Positions 1 to 7,329 are shown, numbered from the stretch's first letter. The stretch is DNA of 64,000 bases from Paenibacillus aurantius (GCF_032268605.1 NZ_CP130318.1:5844501-5908500); one strand, 5' to 3'. Notes: generated from the letters alone by a model not told the origin. Numbers and translations: made by a program.

Positions 1-1
1 G

Positions 2-526
2 AAATTCCGCCCGGGCGGCTTCTACCCGTTCTGGGAGAAGCCGGTCTCTCTGCTTACGGGCGAGATCGTCCCCTTGGAGGCGGTGTTCGGGGAGGAGGCA
101 CGCGGGCTGGCCGAGCGCTTGTTTGCGCTCGACAGCGAGGAAGCCCGGGTCCGGGCCGCCGAGCAATTCCTGCTGGACCGCCTGCCGGCCGCGGACCCGG
201 ACATGGAGCTCGTGCAGGCGGTCCTGCAGAGGGTCATCGAGAACCGGAGCATGGTGCGGGTCGAGGACATGGCGGCCGGCTTCGGGCTCAGCACGCGGTC
301 GCTGCAGAGGCTGTTCCACCGGTACGTAGGGGTGACCCCGAAGTGGGTCATCCAGCGGTACCGGCTCCAGGAGGCGGCCGAGCTCATGGAGAAGGGAACC
401 TCCCCGGACTGGGCTCGTTTGTCCCTCGACCTCGGGTATTACGACCAGGCCCATTTCAGCAAGGACTTCAAGGCCATGATCGGCAAATCCCCACAGGATT
501 ATGTTAAGGAAGCCAGTTTTTCCTGA
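2..526 (+). CDS. AraC family transcriptional regulator, 5' end outside window
   Basis: The frame is open from base 2, so the N-terminus is cut off by the window edge; 174 codons remain. The first visible residues (FRPGGFYPFW) resemble the N-terminal domain found in DUF6597-type AraC regulators. The C-terminal ~95 residues form the double helix-turn-helix: a first HTH around 'RVEDMAAGFGLSTRSLQRLF' and the family signature 'LSLDLGYYDQAHFSKDFKAMIGKSPQDY' region near the end. A cytoplasmic DNA-binding activator or repressor with unknown effector. It converges with the minus-strand reductase gene 4 nt away, so the neighbours give no clue about its target. Confidence 0.88.
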   Translation, partial: KFRPGGFYPFWEKPVSLLTGEIVPLEAVFGEEARGLAERLFALDSEEARVRAAEQFLLDRLPAADPDMELVQAVLQRVIENRSMVRVEDMAAGFGLSTRSLQRLFHRYVGVTPKWVIQRYRLQEAAELMEKGTSPDWARLSLDLGYYDQAHFSKDFKAMIGKSPQDYVKEASFS

Positions 527-529
527 GGG

Positions 530-1141
530 TCAGTTCCCCTCCGCATGGCGCCGCAGGATTCGCAGACCATAATCACGCCCATACCGCGGAGAAAGAAGCC
601 CCCACAGGCGGGCGTTGACAGCTTCGAGCTCCTTCATCTCGGCAGCCCCCCCGATATCCACCGGATCGAGGCCGATATCCCGTGCCAGACAGGCTGCCAC
701 TTCCTTCGCCTCGGAATCCTCACCGCTCAGGAAAGCCGTCGCTTCCGCGGCTCCGAATTGCGGGTTGGCCAGCACCTCCCAGGGGAGAGTATGGAAAGCC
801 CGGACCACCCGCGCTTTCGGAGCCAGCCGGATTACCTCGGAGTCAGCCGACAGGCCGTCGTACCGATTGGTGAGATTGATCAGGATTTTATCCTTGAGAT
901 CCCCCGCCAACCCGAGGGTGCGCTCTACCTCTTCCGGCGGAACGGCCAGTACGAGGACATCCCCGAAGGAAGCGGCTTCCTGGACCGTTCCGGCCTTCGC
1001 CCGAGGTGCCGATTTCAGCAGGGAAAGGACTCTTTCGCTTTCCGGATCGCGGGAGCCGAACATGACGGCATGGCCGTGCTCCGCCCATTTTCTCCCCAAG
1101 GTTCCTCCCATCCGGCCTGATCCGATGATGGCAATCTTCAT
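530..1141 (-). CDS. NADPH-dependent F420 reductase-like / NAD(P)-binding oxidoreductase
   Basis: A 203-residue protein starting with a Rossmann dinucleotide-binding motif (MKIAIIGSGRMGGTLG), followed by 'MFGSRDP', typical of the F420-dependent NADP oxidoreductase fold family (PF03807 type). In bacteria lacking F420 these proteins are usually uncharacterised NAD(P)H oxidoreductases. The start codon overlaps the stop of the upstream MerR gene as ATGA, so translation is probably coupled and the enzyme is likely the regulated output of that regulator. Substrate unknown; reactive aldehydes or quinones are possible from the MerR context, but that is inference. Confidence 0.8.
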   Translation of the reverse strand: MKIAIIGSGRMGGTLGRKWAEHGHAVMFGSRDPESERVLSLLKSAPRAKAGTVQEAASFGDVLVLAVPPEEVERTLGLAGDLKDKILINLTNRYDGLSADSEVIRLAPKARVVRAFHTLPWEVLANPQFGAAEATAFLSGEDSEAKEVAACLARDIGLDPVDIGGAAEMKELEAVNARLWGLLSPRYGRDYGLRILRRHAEGN

Positions 1142-1560
1142 AGGGATCCCTCTCTTTCTTCCTCTTGTTCGGTTGGTAATCGCTCTTCATAGAAGCGCAG
1201 CTTCTCTTTCGTTTGCTCGATGATCGTATTCATCTCTTCCCGCTGCTTCTCCATGCTCCGCAAATGCTTAGCCAAAATTCGGCTGCGGCTGCGTATCAAC
1301 CGAATCTCGTCCTCGCTCCATCCCGACCTGCGGTTGGCGAGACATTGACCTTCCTCCAGAAACTCCTTCATCTCCTCCAGAGAAAGTCCGGTCTTCTTAA
1401 GACAGTGCAGGGAGGCCAGCCGCTGAACTTGATGGGAGCTGTAGGAACGCACCCCGCCCGGCCCTCTTTCCGGAGACTCCACCAACCCGATCTTCTCGTA
1501 ATACCTCAAGGTGTCGGGGCTGAACCCCGTCATTTCCGCCGCCTGACGGATCGTATACAC
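1138..1560 (-). CDS. MerR family transcriptional regulator
   Basis: 140 residues from a GTG start preceded by AGGAGG eight bases upstream; a longer frame to 1656 exists but would run through the promoter. The N-terminus (YTIRQAAEMTGFSPDTLRYY) is the classic MerR winged helix, followed by 'EKIGLVESPERGPGGVRSYSSHQVQRL' and a C-terminal coiled coil (about residues 75-120) for dimerisation. Few cysteines, so metal sensing is not evident; it fits the AdhR/NmlR/YraB-like group that often pairs with small oxidoreductases. Overlaps the reductase gene by 4 nt. Its promoter carries a 19-bp spacer with a dyad, the hallmark of MerR autoregulation. Confidence 0.9.
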   Translation of the reverse strand: MYTIRQAAEMTGFSPDTLRYYEKIGLVESPERGPGGVRSYSSHQVQRLASLHCLKKTGLSLEEMKEFLEEGQCLANRRSGWSEDEIRLIRSRSRILAKHLRSMEKQREEMNTIIEQTKEKLRFYEERLPTEQEEEREGSL

Positions 1561-1583
1561 CTTCCCCACCTCCTCTCCTTCCC

Positions 1584-1614
1584 AATGTAAACGCTGGAGT
1601 CCACTCCAAGTCAA
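1584..1614 (-). promoter_or_regulatory. MerR-type promoter with 19-bp spacer and dyad operator
   Basis: Read on the minus strand: -35 TTGACT (1609-1614), a 19-bp spacer (1590-1608), -10 TACATT (1584-1589). The spacer contains the inverted repeat TGGAGT-GG-ACTCCA (1595-1608). MerR family proteins act by untwisting such over-long spacers, so this is very probably the autoregulated promoter of the MerR/reductase pair. Confidence 0.8.
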
Positions 1615-1745
1615 TCCCTGCAAAAAGAAAAAAAGGATGGCCTCAGCACTCTTCACAGGCTCATCCTACCTGCCTCTTACATGGAAAGCATGACACGTTT
1701 TCCCGGAAGGGCGCATAGTGGAGAGCTCCATAAAAGAAACAAAGC

Positions 1746-1785
1746 AAAAAGGCCGCAACCCCGCCTCCCGGCAGGAATCGCAGCC
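1746..1785 (-). terminator. Rho-independent terminator after cat
   Basis: On the minus strand GGCTGCGATTCC pairs with GGGGTTGCGGCC (with G-U pairs) around a short loop, followed by TTTTT. It lies about 60 nt beyond the cat stop. Together with the flank up to about 1806 it resembles the sequence at 5570-5636. Confidence 0.7.
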
Positions 1786-1843
1786 CTAATCCGCGTCCGG
1801 CGCGCTTACGCCGCCTGACTGTCTTTAAAGCTTTTAGCCGTTA

Positions 1844-2512
1844 TTACAGGGAGGACGGACCGGCCAGCCAGCTCGGACAGCCCTCGGCTAATTCTTGAAG
1901 CTCCTGAAAGCACACCCCGGCATGGTAGCCGTCGCAAACGGCATGATGGAACTGCACCGATACAGGCAGCCTAATCCGGTCGTCCTGCCTGCGGAACTGA
2001 CCAACGGTAAAGATGGGCAGCAGATAAGCTCCCTCATTGTAAATATTCAGGTTAAATCCCGTGAAGCTCACCCAAGGGATGCTGGAAATGGGAAACGTAT
2101 TCGGCGGCTCGGCCGGATCCGGGAAGAGGCCCTTCGCCTTTCGGTACGCTTCCATCTGTCGAAGGTAACCCTCGTAGAATGGTCCAAACTCCTCGTGGAA
2201 CGGAGTCCAAATACTGGAGAAAGTCTTATCGTCCTCATGGAAGATGGTGAAGCCGGGAGACATCTGCTCCCAGACGCCCAGCCTTCCCTCCGCATCCAAG
2301 CAGGTTCGAAATTCGCGGTGGCGGTTAACGACCTTCGCGATCATGTAGATCAGAGCGGGATACAGCCGGATTCCCCTGCTTTTCCGTTCGCTCTGCAGCC
2401 GAGTGATGTCCAGATCGGCGGTCATGCTGTAGGTGCATCTTACGCGGTTCCCATAGTGCTCATAATAAGGTTTTCGGGCCCAGGTATCGAGATCGATCGG
2501 ATGAAAATTCAT
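1844..2512 (-). CDS. cat: Type A chloramphenicol O-acetyltransferase
   Basis: 222 residues, the usual length for CAT trimers. Transfers acetyl from acetyl-CoA to the 3-hydroxyl of chloramphenicol in the cytoplasm. The catalytic motif HHAVCDGYH is intact near residue 190, with the catalytic histidine and the structural Asp-Gly; the N-terminal 'W.RK.Y..HY' and 'Y.MTADLDITRL' signatures are also present. The ribosome binding site is buried in a perfect 12-bp hairpin behind a nine-codon leader, which points to drug-inducible translation. It lies about 140 nt downstream of csaA on the same strand and may be co-transcribed or have its own weak promoter. No mobile-element remnants flank it, suggesting a resident chromosomal gene. 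Confidence 0.95.
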   Translation of the reverse strand: MNFHPIDLDTWARKPYYEHYGNRVRCTYSMTADLDITRLQSERKSRGIRLYPALIYMIAKVVNRHREFRTCLDAEGRLGVWEQMSPGFTIFHEDDKTFSSIWTPFHEEFGPFYEGYLRQMEAYRKAKGLFPDPAEPPNTFPISSIPWVSFTGFNLNIYNEGAYLLPIFTVGQFRRQDDRIRLPVSVQFHHAVCDGYHAGVCFQELQELAEGCPSWLAGPSSL

Positions 2513-2518
2513 GTTTAC

Positions 2519-2548
2519 CCCTCCTAAAATGGTTTGATTTTAGGAGGG
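2519..2548 (-). promoter_or_regulatory. Translational attenuator stem-loop masking the cat ribosome binding site
   Basis: Minus-strand arms CCCTCCTAAAAT (2548-2537) and ATTTTAGGAGGG (2530-2519) are perfectly complementary around a 6-nt loop. The 3' arm is the cat Shine-Dalgarno sequence, 6 nt before the ATG. The 5' arm holds the last three codons of the leader peptide, so a ribosome stalled on the leader would open the hairpin. Confidence 0.9.
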
Positions 2549-2569
2549 ACCGTCCACTGCTTTGACCAT
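2540..2569 (-). CDS. cat leader peptide (MVKAVDGPS)
   Basis: A nine-codon reading frame ATG-GTC-AAA-GCA-GTG-GAC-GGT-CCC-TCC-TAA with an AAGAGG-like binding site two bases upstream of the ATG. It begins with MVK, as does the known cat-86/cat leader (MVKTD...), and like that leader has nine codons and ends inside the first arm of the hairpin. In the known systems the nascent leader plus chloramphenicol stalls the ribosome near codon 6. Here residues 4-9 differ from the classical leader. Confidence 0.82.
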   Translation of the reverse strand: MVKAVDGPS

Positions 2570-2650
2570 ATCCTCTTCACACCTCGTTTGAATTTGTCAC
2601 GCAGGGGTTTCCTGCTATTTCCATGGTACCATATTCTTAACCCCTACCGA

Positions 2651-2983
2651 TTACGCTATCGGTGTGCCATCGGGCAACTGTAAATCAGGCTTTAGTAAAA
2701 CGACATCGCCCTTCTCCGGAACTCCCCCAAGCACCAACACCTCGGAATCAAACCCGGCTATCCGGCGCGGGGGAAAATTGACTACCCCGATTACTTGCCG
2801 CCCTATAATCTCTTCAGCTGTGTATCTTTTTGTAATTTGGGCACTGGACGTTTTGACTCCGATTTCTTGGCCAAAATCAATCTCAAGTTTGATTGCCGGT
2901 ACTTTGGCTTTTGCGAAAAACTCCGCTTTCCTAATCGTTCCCACCCGAATATCCAGTTTCATTAAATCATCAATCGTTGCCAT
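2651..2983 (-). CDS. csaA: Export-related chaperone / tRNA-binding domain protein CsaA
   Basis: 110 residues, the full length of Bacillus CsaA. The sequence matches that family throughout: 'LDIRVGTI.KAE', 'VPAIKLEIDFG.EIG.K.SSAQITKRY', and the highly conserved 'VIGVVNFPPRRIAGF.SEVLVLGG.P..GDVVLL.PD'. It is an OB-fold dimer related to the tRNA-binding domain of MetG and Trbp111, reported to bind SecA and preproteins. Located downstream of the anti-sigma gene on the same strand, with cat following. Confidence 0.95.
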   Translation of the reverse strand: MATIDDLMKLDIRVGTIRKAEFFAKAKVPAIKLEIDFGQEIGVKTSSAQITKRYTAEEIIGRQVIGVVNFPPRRIAGFDSEVLVLGGVPEKGDVVLLKPDLQLPDGTPIA

Positions 2984-3000
2984 GTAACCATTCCTCTCTT

Positions 3001-3681
3001 CTATTGACGGAGCTTTGCTTCTAGTTCATCACTAGCCGCCTTCAATTCCATTCCTTTTTTCCAGATTAGAATATCTTCATCTGACGTTCTGAAATAGACC
3101 GCCTGGATCTCCGCCTTATCGCCGTATTTCTCTTTATAGACCAGTTTTTCATGGTCAAGGGTATCAATCAGATTTAGAAAGGTTTCCGATATAGGCTTCG
3201 TTTTGATGATGGGCCGAAGGGGGGTTAAATAAAAGTTCCCGTCCTTGTCCATCTCATATTTTATCCGGTTTACGCTGTACCCGTCGGTTAATTTGGCATG
3301 GTAAGCAATTCGGCCGTCCGGTAATTGACTCACCTCGGAAAGCTCAATCACACCAGCAGATACTTTTCTGACCTCCCATTGAAACAGACCCACATATCCT
3401 CCAAACAGAAGCGCGGCTCCGAGCAGTCCGATGGCGAACGCTTTGGCTTTGGAGCGATTCCAAAGAACGGCTATCCCTTTTAAGGCCTCTCCCTCTCTAT
3501 CATTTTGTTCTATCACTTCTTGTGGCAAGCGGATAGCTAATTTGATTTTATCCATTTCCAGGCGGCAGCTCCGGCATTCGGCAAGATGCTCTTCCACCCA
3601 CTTGGAGCTTTCCAAGCTGCACACCTTATCATAATACAAGGGCATCAAGTCTTTAATAATTTCACACGCTCTTTCTTCCAT
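3001..3681 (-). CDS. Anti-sigma factor with N-terminal zinc finger and one membrane segment
   Basis: 226 residues from the ATG placed nine bases after GGGAGG; the ATG at 3690 sits directly on the binding site and is less likely. Residues ~30-45 carry the zinc-binding anti-sigma pattern H-x3-C-x2-C (HLAECRSC). A single hydrophobic segment (AIGLLGAALLFGGYVGLF, about residues 85-105) anchors it, leaving a ~120-residue extracytoplasmic sensor domain. Begins one base after the stop of the ECF sigma gene, so the two form a coupled sigma/anti-sigma unit. The inducing signal cannot be read from the sequence. Confidence 0.88.
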   Translation of the reverse strand: MEERACEIIKDLMPLYYDKVCSLESSKWVEEHLAECRSCRLEMDKIKLAIRLPQEVIEQNDREGEALKGIAVLWNRSKAKAFAIGLLGAALLFGGYVGLFQWEVRKVSAGVIELSEVSQLPDGRIAYHAKLTDGYSVNRIKYEMDKDGNFYLTPLRPIIKTKPISETFLNLIDTLDHEKLVYKEKYGDKAEIQAVYFRTSDEDILIWKKGMELKAASDELEAKLRQ

Positions 3682-3682
3682 C

Positions 3683-4165
3683 CTACTCATCCTCCCTCAG
3701 CAGATCTTGTACTTTTCGTTTGGCGCGGTGGAATGTAACCCTTGACCAACTTTCTGTCCTCTCAAAGATTTGGCTGATCTGGGCAAACGAAAGTTCTCCA
3801 AACACCCTCAAAGTGAACACTTCTTTGTAAGGCTCCTCTAAACCGTGCAAGGCTTTATGGATTCTGAAAGCATCTTCCTTATCTAGCAGCGTTTCTTCGA
3901 TCCTGTTCACGTTTGATGCTTCGGTTGTATCATGAACCACAAACCGCTTTTGCTTATTCATATAGGAGAAGTATGTATTTTTGGCAATTTGGCAAAGCCA
4001 CACCTGGATCTTGCAATGACCCTTGAATTGATGAATGCTGCTTAATGCTTTAAAAAAAGTTTCCTGCGTTACCTCTTCCGCGATGGCCGCATCTCTGCTT
4101 AACGAAAAAACAAATCGGTAAACATCCTTGAAATATTGATTGTATATCGTTTCAAAATCGGTCAC
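3683..4165 (-). CDS. ECF-type RNA polymerase sigma factor
   Basis: 160 residues from a GTG start seven bases after AAAGGAGG. The frame extends to 4246, but that extension runs into the terminator of the upstream VOC gene, so the shorter start is chosen. Region 2 is recognisable (YFKDVYRFVFSLSRDAAIAEEVTQETFFKAL), with the -10 recognition helix 'IQVWLCQIAKNTYFSYMNKQKR'. Region 4 is the HTH 'EVFTLRVFGELSFAQISQIF'. Length and two-domain layout fit group 4 sigma factors. Co-transcribed with its membrane anti-sigma factor and probably autoregulated. Confidence 0.92.
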   Translation of the reverse strand: MTDFETIYNQYFKDVYRFVFSLSRDAAIAEEVTQETFFKALSSIHQFKGHCKIQVWLCQIAKNTYFSYMNKQKRFVVHDTTEASNVNRIEETLLDKEDAFRIHKALHGLEEPYKEVFTLRVFGELSFAQISQIFERTESWSRVTFHRAKRKVQDLLREDE

Positions 4166-4246
4166 ATTCTCACCTCCTTTAGAAATAAGACTTACATAAG
4201 GGAGATTCGTTACAAAGTTTGCTGCGCTATTATTCATTTTCCGCAT

Positions 4247-4285
4247 AAAAAAAGGCTCACTCCATCTTCCACAAGTGTAAGCCTT
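4247..4285 (-). terminator. Terminator separating the VOC gene from the ECF operon
   Basis: On the minus strand AGGCTTACACTT and AGTGAGCCT form an imperfect hairpin followed by seven T. It stops transcription from the VOC gene and implies a separate promoter for the sigma factor within 4166-4246; a TGTAAC element (ECF -35-like) is seen there. Confidence 0.72.
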
Positions 4286-4322
4286 CTAAGGGTCATTTCA
4301 AGTTTAACAAGACTGCCCCCCT

Positions 4323-4691
4323 CTACCGTATAAAACAGGTCACCTCAAACAGAATGCCGCCGAGGGCCGTAAAGTACAGCGTATACCCGTCCCTTATCCG
4401 TTTGGGCCGCTCTCCCTTCACCAGTCCGGCCTCTTCGAGACGGTCACACAGCCGATCCACCTCCTCGGTCGTCTCGACATAGAACCCGACATGAAAATCT
4501 TTAGGGTATACGGGAAGTTCGCCTCCGAAAGCGACGGGATTGCTCAGCACAAGCGTAAACTCCTGCTCATCCTTCATCACCGCCACCGCATCCCCCTTCT
4601 GGTCCACCAGCTGGAAATGGAACACCTTGCCAAAAAAGTCCCTAGCCTCCTCCAGATGGCCGACGCATAAATTCAAATGATTAAGCCTCAT
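4323..4691 (-). CDS. VOC (glyoxalase/bleomycin-resistance fold) family protein
   Basis: 122 residues starting 'MRLNHLNLCVGHLEEARDFFGKVFHF', the usual opening of a vicinal-oxygen-chelate domain with paired beta-alpha-beta-beta-beta modules. Potential metal ligands are His5 in the first module, His in 'DFHVGFYV' and Glu in 'ILFEVTCF'. Members include glyoxalases, dioxygenases and antibiotic-binding proteins; the substrate cannot be told here. AAAGGAGG precedes the ATG. It is divergent from a TetR regulator with a palindrome between them, so it is a plausible target of that regulator. Confidence 0.85.
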   Translation of the reverse strand: MRLNHLNLCVGHLEEARDFFGKVFHFQLVDQKGDAVAVMKDEQEFTLVLSNPVAFGGELPVYPKDFHVGFYVETTEEVDRLCDRLEEAGLVKGERPKRIRDGYTLYFTALGGILFEVTCFIR

Positions 4692-4735
4692 GAACGCTCC
4701 TCCTTTTATGGAACCAAAACTAACCGAAATCCATT

Positions 4736-4756
4736 TAATCTAACATCATTAGATTA
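4736..4756. promoter_or_regulatory. Palindrome in the VOC/TetR divergent promoter region
   Basis: A perfect inverted repeat TAATCTA-N7-TAGATTA lies midway between the two divergent genes, with a TATACT -10-like hexamer at 4769-4774 on the plus strand. Position and symmetry fit an operator for the TetR regulator. Confidence 0.6.
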
Positions 4757-4798
4757 TTCTAATCGTGTTATACTGTCAACCAAGGACGGTGAAATAAC

Positions 4799-5518
4799 AT
4801 GGCGAGAAAACGAACCCGGCCGCCGCTCGAGCTGATCGGCCCGGAAGACAACGAAGGCCTGCATACCCCGTTAAGCCGGGCAAGGATTACGCAAGCCGCC
4901 CTTCAGTTATTGAATGAGCGGGGGCTGAAGGAGTTAAGCATGCGGAAAGTAGCGGATGCCTTATCGGTTCAAACCGCTTCTCTGTATTACCATGTTCAAG
5001 GAAAAGACCAGCTGCTCCAGCTGCTGACCGATAAAATAAGCTCCGAAATGGATTGGCCGGATCCCTCCTTGCCGTGGAAAGTACAGCTCCTGAGCTGGGG
5101 AGAGCAGTTTCGGCAAGTGCTCGGGCGGTACCGGGATGCCGCGGAGCTTTTTCAAGCCACCATCGGACTCGGCTACCACCGGCTTACTCAGATCGAGAAG
5201 CTGTATCATATGCTGGCGGAAGCGGGATTTCCGGACCCGCAGATCCCCTGGATCGCCTCTATGCTGAAAAGCTATGTGCTGGGCTTCGTGGCCGAGGAAA
5301 CGCGGTTTGCCACTGCCGCCACCGACAGCGCCTCCACCCCCGATCAGCTCAGTGAGCAGTATAACGAGTTCTACAGCCGCCTCTCCCCCGAGCAGTTCCC
5401 GCATCTCATCCGATTGGCCCCTTACACGGTGAACACCGATTGGCAGCAGGAATTCGATTTTGGATTCCGCGTCCTGCTTGACGGGCTTTCCCAGAAGCTC
5501 GCATCCGATCGGTCATGA
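4799..5518 (+). CDS. TetR/AcrR family transcriptional regulator
   Basis: 239 residues. The N-terminal HTH is clear after a ~25-residue basic lead: 'ITQAALQLLNERGLKELSMRKVADALSVQTASLYYHVQGKDQLLQLLTDKI'. The C-terminal ~150 residues look like the tetracycline-repressor-type all-helical ligand and dimerisation domain. Binds DNA as a dimer and is released by an unknown small molecule. Divergent from the VOC gene, whose shared intergenic region carries a perfect inverted repeat. Confidence 0.88.
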   Translation: MARKRTRPPLELIGPEDNEGLHTPLSRARITQAALQLLNERGLKELSMRKVADALSVQTASLYYHVQGKDQLLQLLTDKISSEMDWPDPSLPWKVQLLSWGEQFRQVLGRYRDAAELFQATIGLGYHRLTQIEKLYHMLAEAGFPDPQIPWIASMLKSYVLGFVAEETRFATAATDSASTPDQLSEQYNEFYSRLSPEQFPHLIRLAPYTVNTDWQQEFDFGFRVLLDGLSQKLASDRS

Positions 5519-5569
5519 CGGACAAGCATGCGTCGGCCTTAGGTGCTAGGCGGACAAACCGTTGAATGC

Positions 5570-5614
5570 AAAAAAGGGCCGCAACAACCTGCCTTCCGGC
5601 AGCTGTCCCAGCCC
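5570..5614 (-). terminator. Terminator of the sulfur operon
   Basis: On the minus strand GGGCTG...TGCC pairs with GGCA...GCGGCCC and is followed by TTTTTT, directly downstream of the sulfurtransferase stop. The reverse direction is also hairpin-rich, so it may serve the plus-strand TetR gene too. Confidence 0.7.
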
Positions 5615-5646
5615 TTTATTCCGCGTCCGACGCGGCCTCTCGGTTC

Positions 5647-6498
5647 TTACTCTTCTCCCGTCGCAACCGGATGGTCCGCGTAGGAGATCCAGTCGCTCCA
5701 GCTTCCGGCGTACAGCTTTACGCGGCGGAAGCCCGCTTCCTCCAGAGCCAGTACGTTCGGACAAGCAGATAACCCGGAGCCGCAATAGACGATCACGTCC
5801 TGCTCCTGGTCCAGCAGCGAGAAGCGCAGCCGCTGTGCCTCGGGAGACTTCCACCCGCCCTCTTCGTTGACCCCATCCTTCCAAAAGGCGTGTACCGCGC
5901 CGGGGATGCGGCCCGCCACGGGATCATAGGGCGCCGCCTCTCCGAGAAACTGCCGGCGGTCCCTGGAATCCACGAGGGCGGCGGTGCCGCGGGCTACGGC
6001 CGTTCTTACCGTTTCGACGTCGGCCAGCCGTTCGGCTTGGACCTCCGGCACGAAGCTCGCGGGAGCCGGGTTAGTCTCCGCTTCCGTGACCGGCAGGCCC
6101 GCCGCCGCCCAGCCGCTGTAGCCGCCTTCTAGAATATAGACCTGTTCGTGGCCCAGATAGCGGAGAATCCACCACAAACGGGCCGCCTCCGGCCGCAGGT
6201 CGTCGTCATAGACGACGATCGGCTTGCTGCGCTCGAATCCGAGCCGGCCGAATAAGTCCGCGAGCCGCTCCACTGAAGGCAGGGGACTTCGTCCCCCATG
6301 CGTTCCCGCCGGGTCCGTCAAGTCTCGTTTCAAGTCCACAAAGACGGCCCCCGGCAGGTGATTCTCCCTATAAACCCTATGTCCATAGTCGGGATCATCC
6401 GGATGAAAGCGGACATCCGCTATGGAGAACCCTCCGGCGTTCTGGTTCAGCTGCCGGACGACCCATTCCCGGCTTACCCGATTGGATGATATAGCCAT
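5647..6498 (-). CDS. 3-mercaptopyruvate-type sulfurtransferase (tandem rhodanese)
   Basis: 283 residues with two rhodanese domains: an inactive N-terminal domain (about 10-130) and a catalytic C-terminal domain (about 160-280) whose active-site loop reads YCGSGLSAC, the cysteine carrying the persulfide. The CGSG loop is the 3-mercaptopyruvate sulfurtransferase form; thiosulfate rhodaneses have CRKG. Begins 36 nt after the ABC ATPase stop with AAAGGAGG before the ATG, so it is the last gene of the sulfur operon. This suggests a role in mobilising sulfur released from scavenged organosulfur compounds. A paralogue lies at 16038-16874. Confidence 0.9.
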   Translation of the reverse strand: MAISSNRVSREWVVRQLNQNAGGFSIADVRFHPDDPDYGHRVYRENHLPGAVFVDLKRDLTDPAGTHGGRSPLPSVERLADLFGRLGFERSKPIVVYDDDLRPEAARLWWILRYLGHEQVYILEGGYSGWAAAGLPVTEAETNPAPASFVPEVQAERLADVETVRTAVARGTAALVDSRDRRQFLGEAAPYDPVAGRIPGAVHAFWKDGVNEEGGWKSPEAQRLRFSLLDQEQDVIVYCGSGLSACPNVLALEEAGFRRVKLYAGSWSDWISYADHPVATGEE

Positions 6499-6534
6499 CG
6501 CGAAGCCTCCTTTAAGCCAATATTCGTAAGCGCA

Positions 6535-7308
6535 TCAGATCGTAAATTCGAGATCCTCCTCGGTCTTTACGTCGTAGATGGCGGAATAGATGTCGTTCTG
6601 AATCTTGAGCAGGTTCAGGTCGTCCAGTTTGCGCGGACGCGGAAGCGTGATCGGGAAGATGCGCTGGATGCGTCCGGGACGCGGGGAAAGCAGGACGATG
6701 CGGTCGGCGAGGAACACCGCCTCCGAGACATCGTGCGTGACGAACACGACCGTCTTCTTCGCTTCCTGCCAGATGCGGAGCAGGTCGCTCTGCAGCTGGA
6801 GCCGGGTCAGATGGTCGACCGCCCCGAACGGCTCGTCCATCAAGAGAATTTCCGGGCTGCCGACCAGGGCCCGGGCAATTCCCGCGCGCTGCTTCATGCC
6901 GCCGGACAGCTGATGCGGGTATTTGCCACCGAAGCCCTGCAGCCCCACCATCTCCAGGAACGCCTGAACGCGTTCCTTTCGTTCGGCCTTGCCCACGCCC
7001 GCCAGCTCCAAGCCGAGGCCGACATTCTGCTCGATGGTGCGCCACGGAAACAGGGACGGATCCTGGAAAACCACTCCCAGCTTGCGGCTCGGCCCCTGAA
7101 GCTTGGTCCCGTCCAGCAGCACCTCGCCCTCCGTAGGAGCTTGCAGCCCGGCGAGCAGCTCCAGCAGGGTGCTTTTGCCGCAGCCGCTCGGCCCGAGGAG
7201 ACAGACAAATTCGCCTGGCTCGATCGTCAGGTGAATGTCCTGAAGCGTGACCGTCGGCTCGGGTCCTTCATAGATTTTGGATACGCCGCGAACAGCAAAA
7301 CCGGCCAT
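6535..7308 (-). CDS. ssuB: ABC transporter ATP-binding protein, sulfonate/nitrate/taurine type
   Basis: 257 residues. Walker A is GPSGCGKST (near residue 39), the signature is LSGGMKQR, Walker B is ILLMDEPFG, and the switch histidine is in 'VFVTHDVSEAVFLADRI'. The SsuB/TauB/NrtD subfamily is indicated by the sequence style and by the neighbouring SsuA- and SsuC-like genes. Peripheral membrane ATPase driving uptake. AGGAGG precedes the ATG, and the binding-protein gene ends 21 nt upstream. The exact transported compound is unknown, so the symbol is a best guess. Confidence 0.88.
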   Translation of the reverse strand: MAGFAVRGVSKIYEGPEPTVTLQDIHLTIEPGEFVCLLGPSGCGKSTLLELLAGLQAPTEGEVLLDGTKLQGPSRKLGVVFQDPSLFPWRTIEQNVGLGLELAGVGKAERKERVQAFLEMVGLQGFGGKYPHQLSGGMKQRAGIARALVGSPEILLMDEPFGAVDHLTRLQLQSDLLRIWQEAKKTVVFVTHDVSEAVFLADRIVLLSPRPGRIQRIFPITLPRPRKLDDLNLLKIQNDIYSAIYDVKTEEDLEFTI

Positions 7309-7329
7309 ACTCTATCCCTCCTCGATAAG

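Noticed and set aside
1844-2569. Recently acquired resistance cassette around cat
   Set aside because: No insertion sequence, integrase, direct repeat or base-composition break was seen next to cat; the leader and gene look resident.
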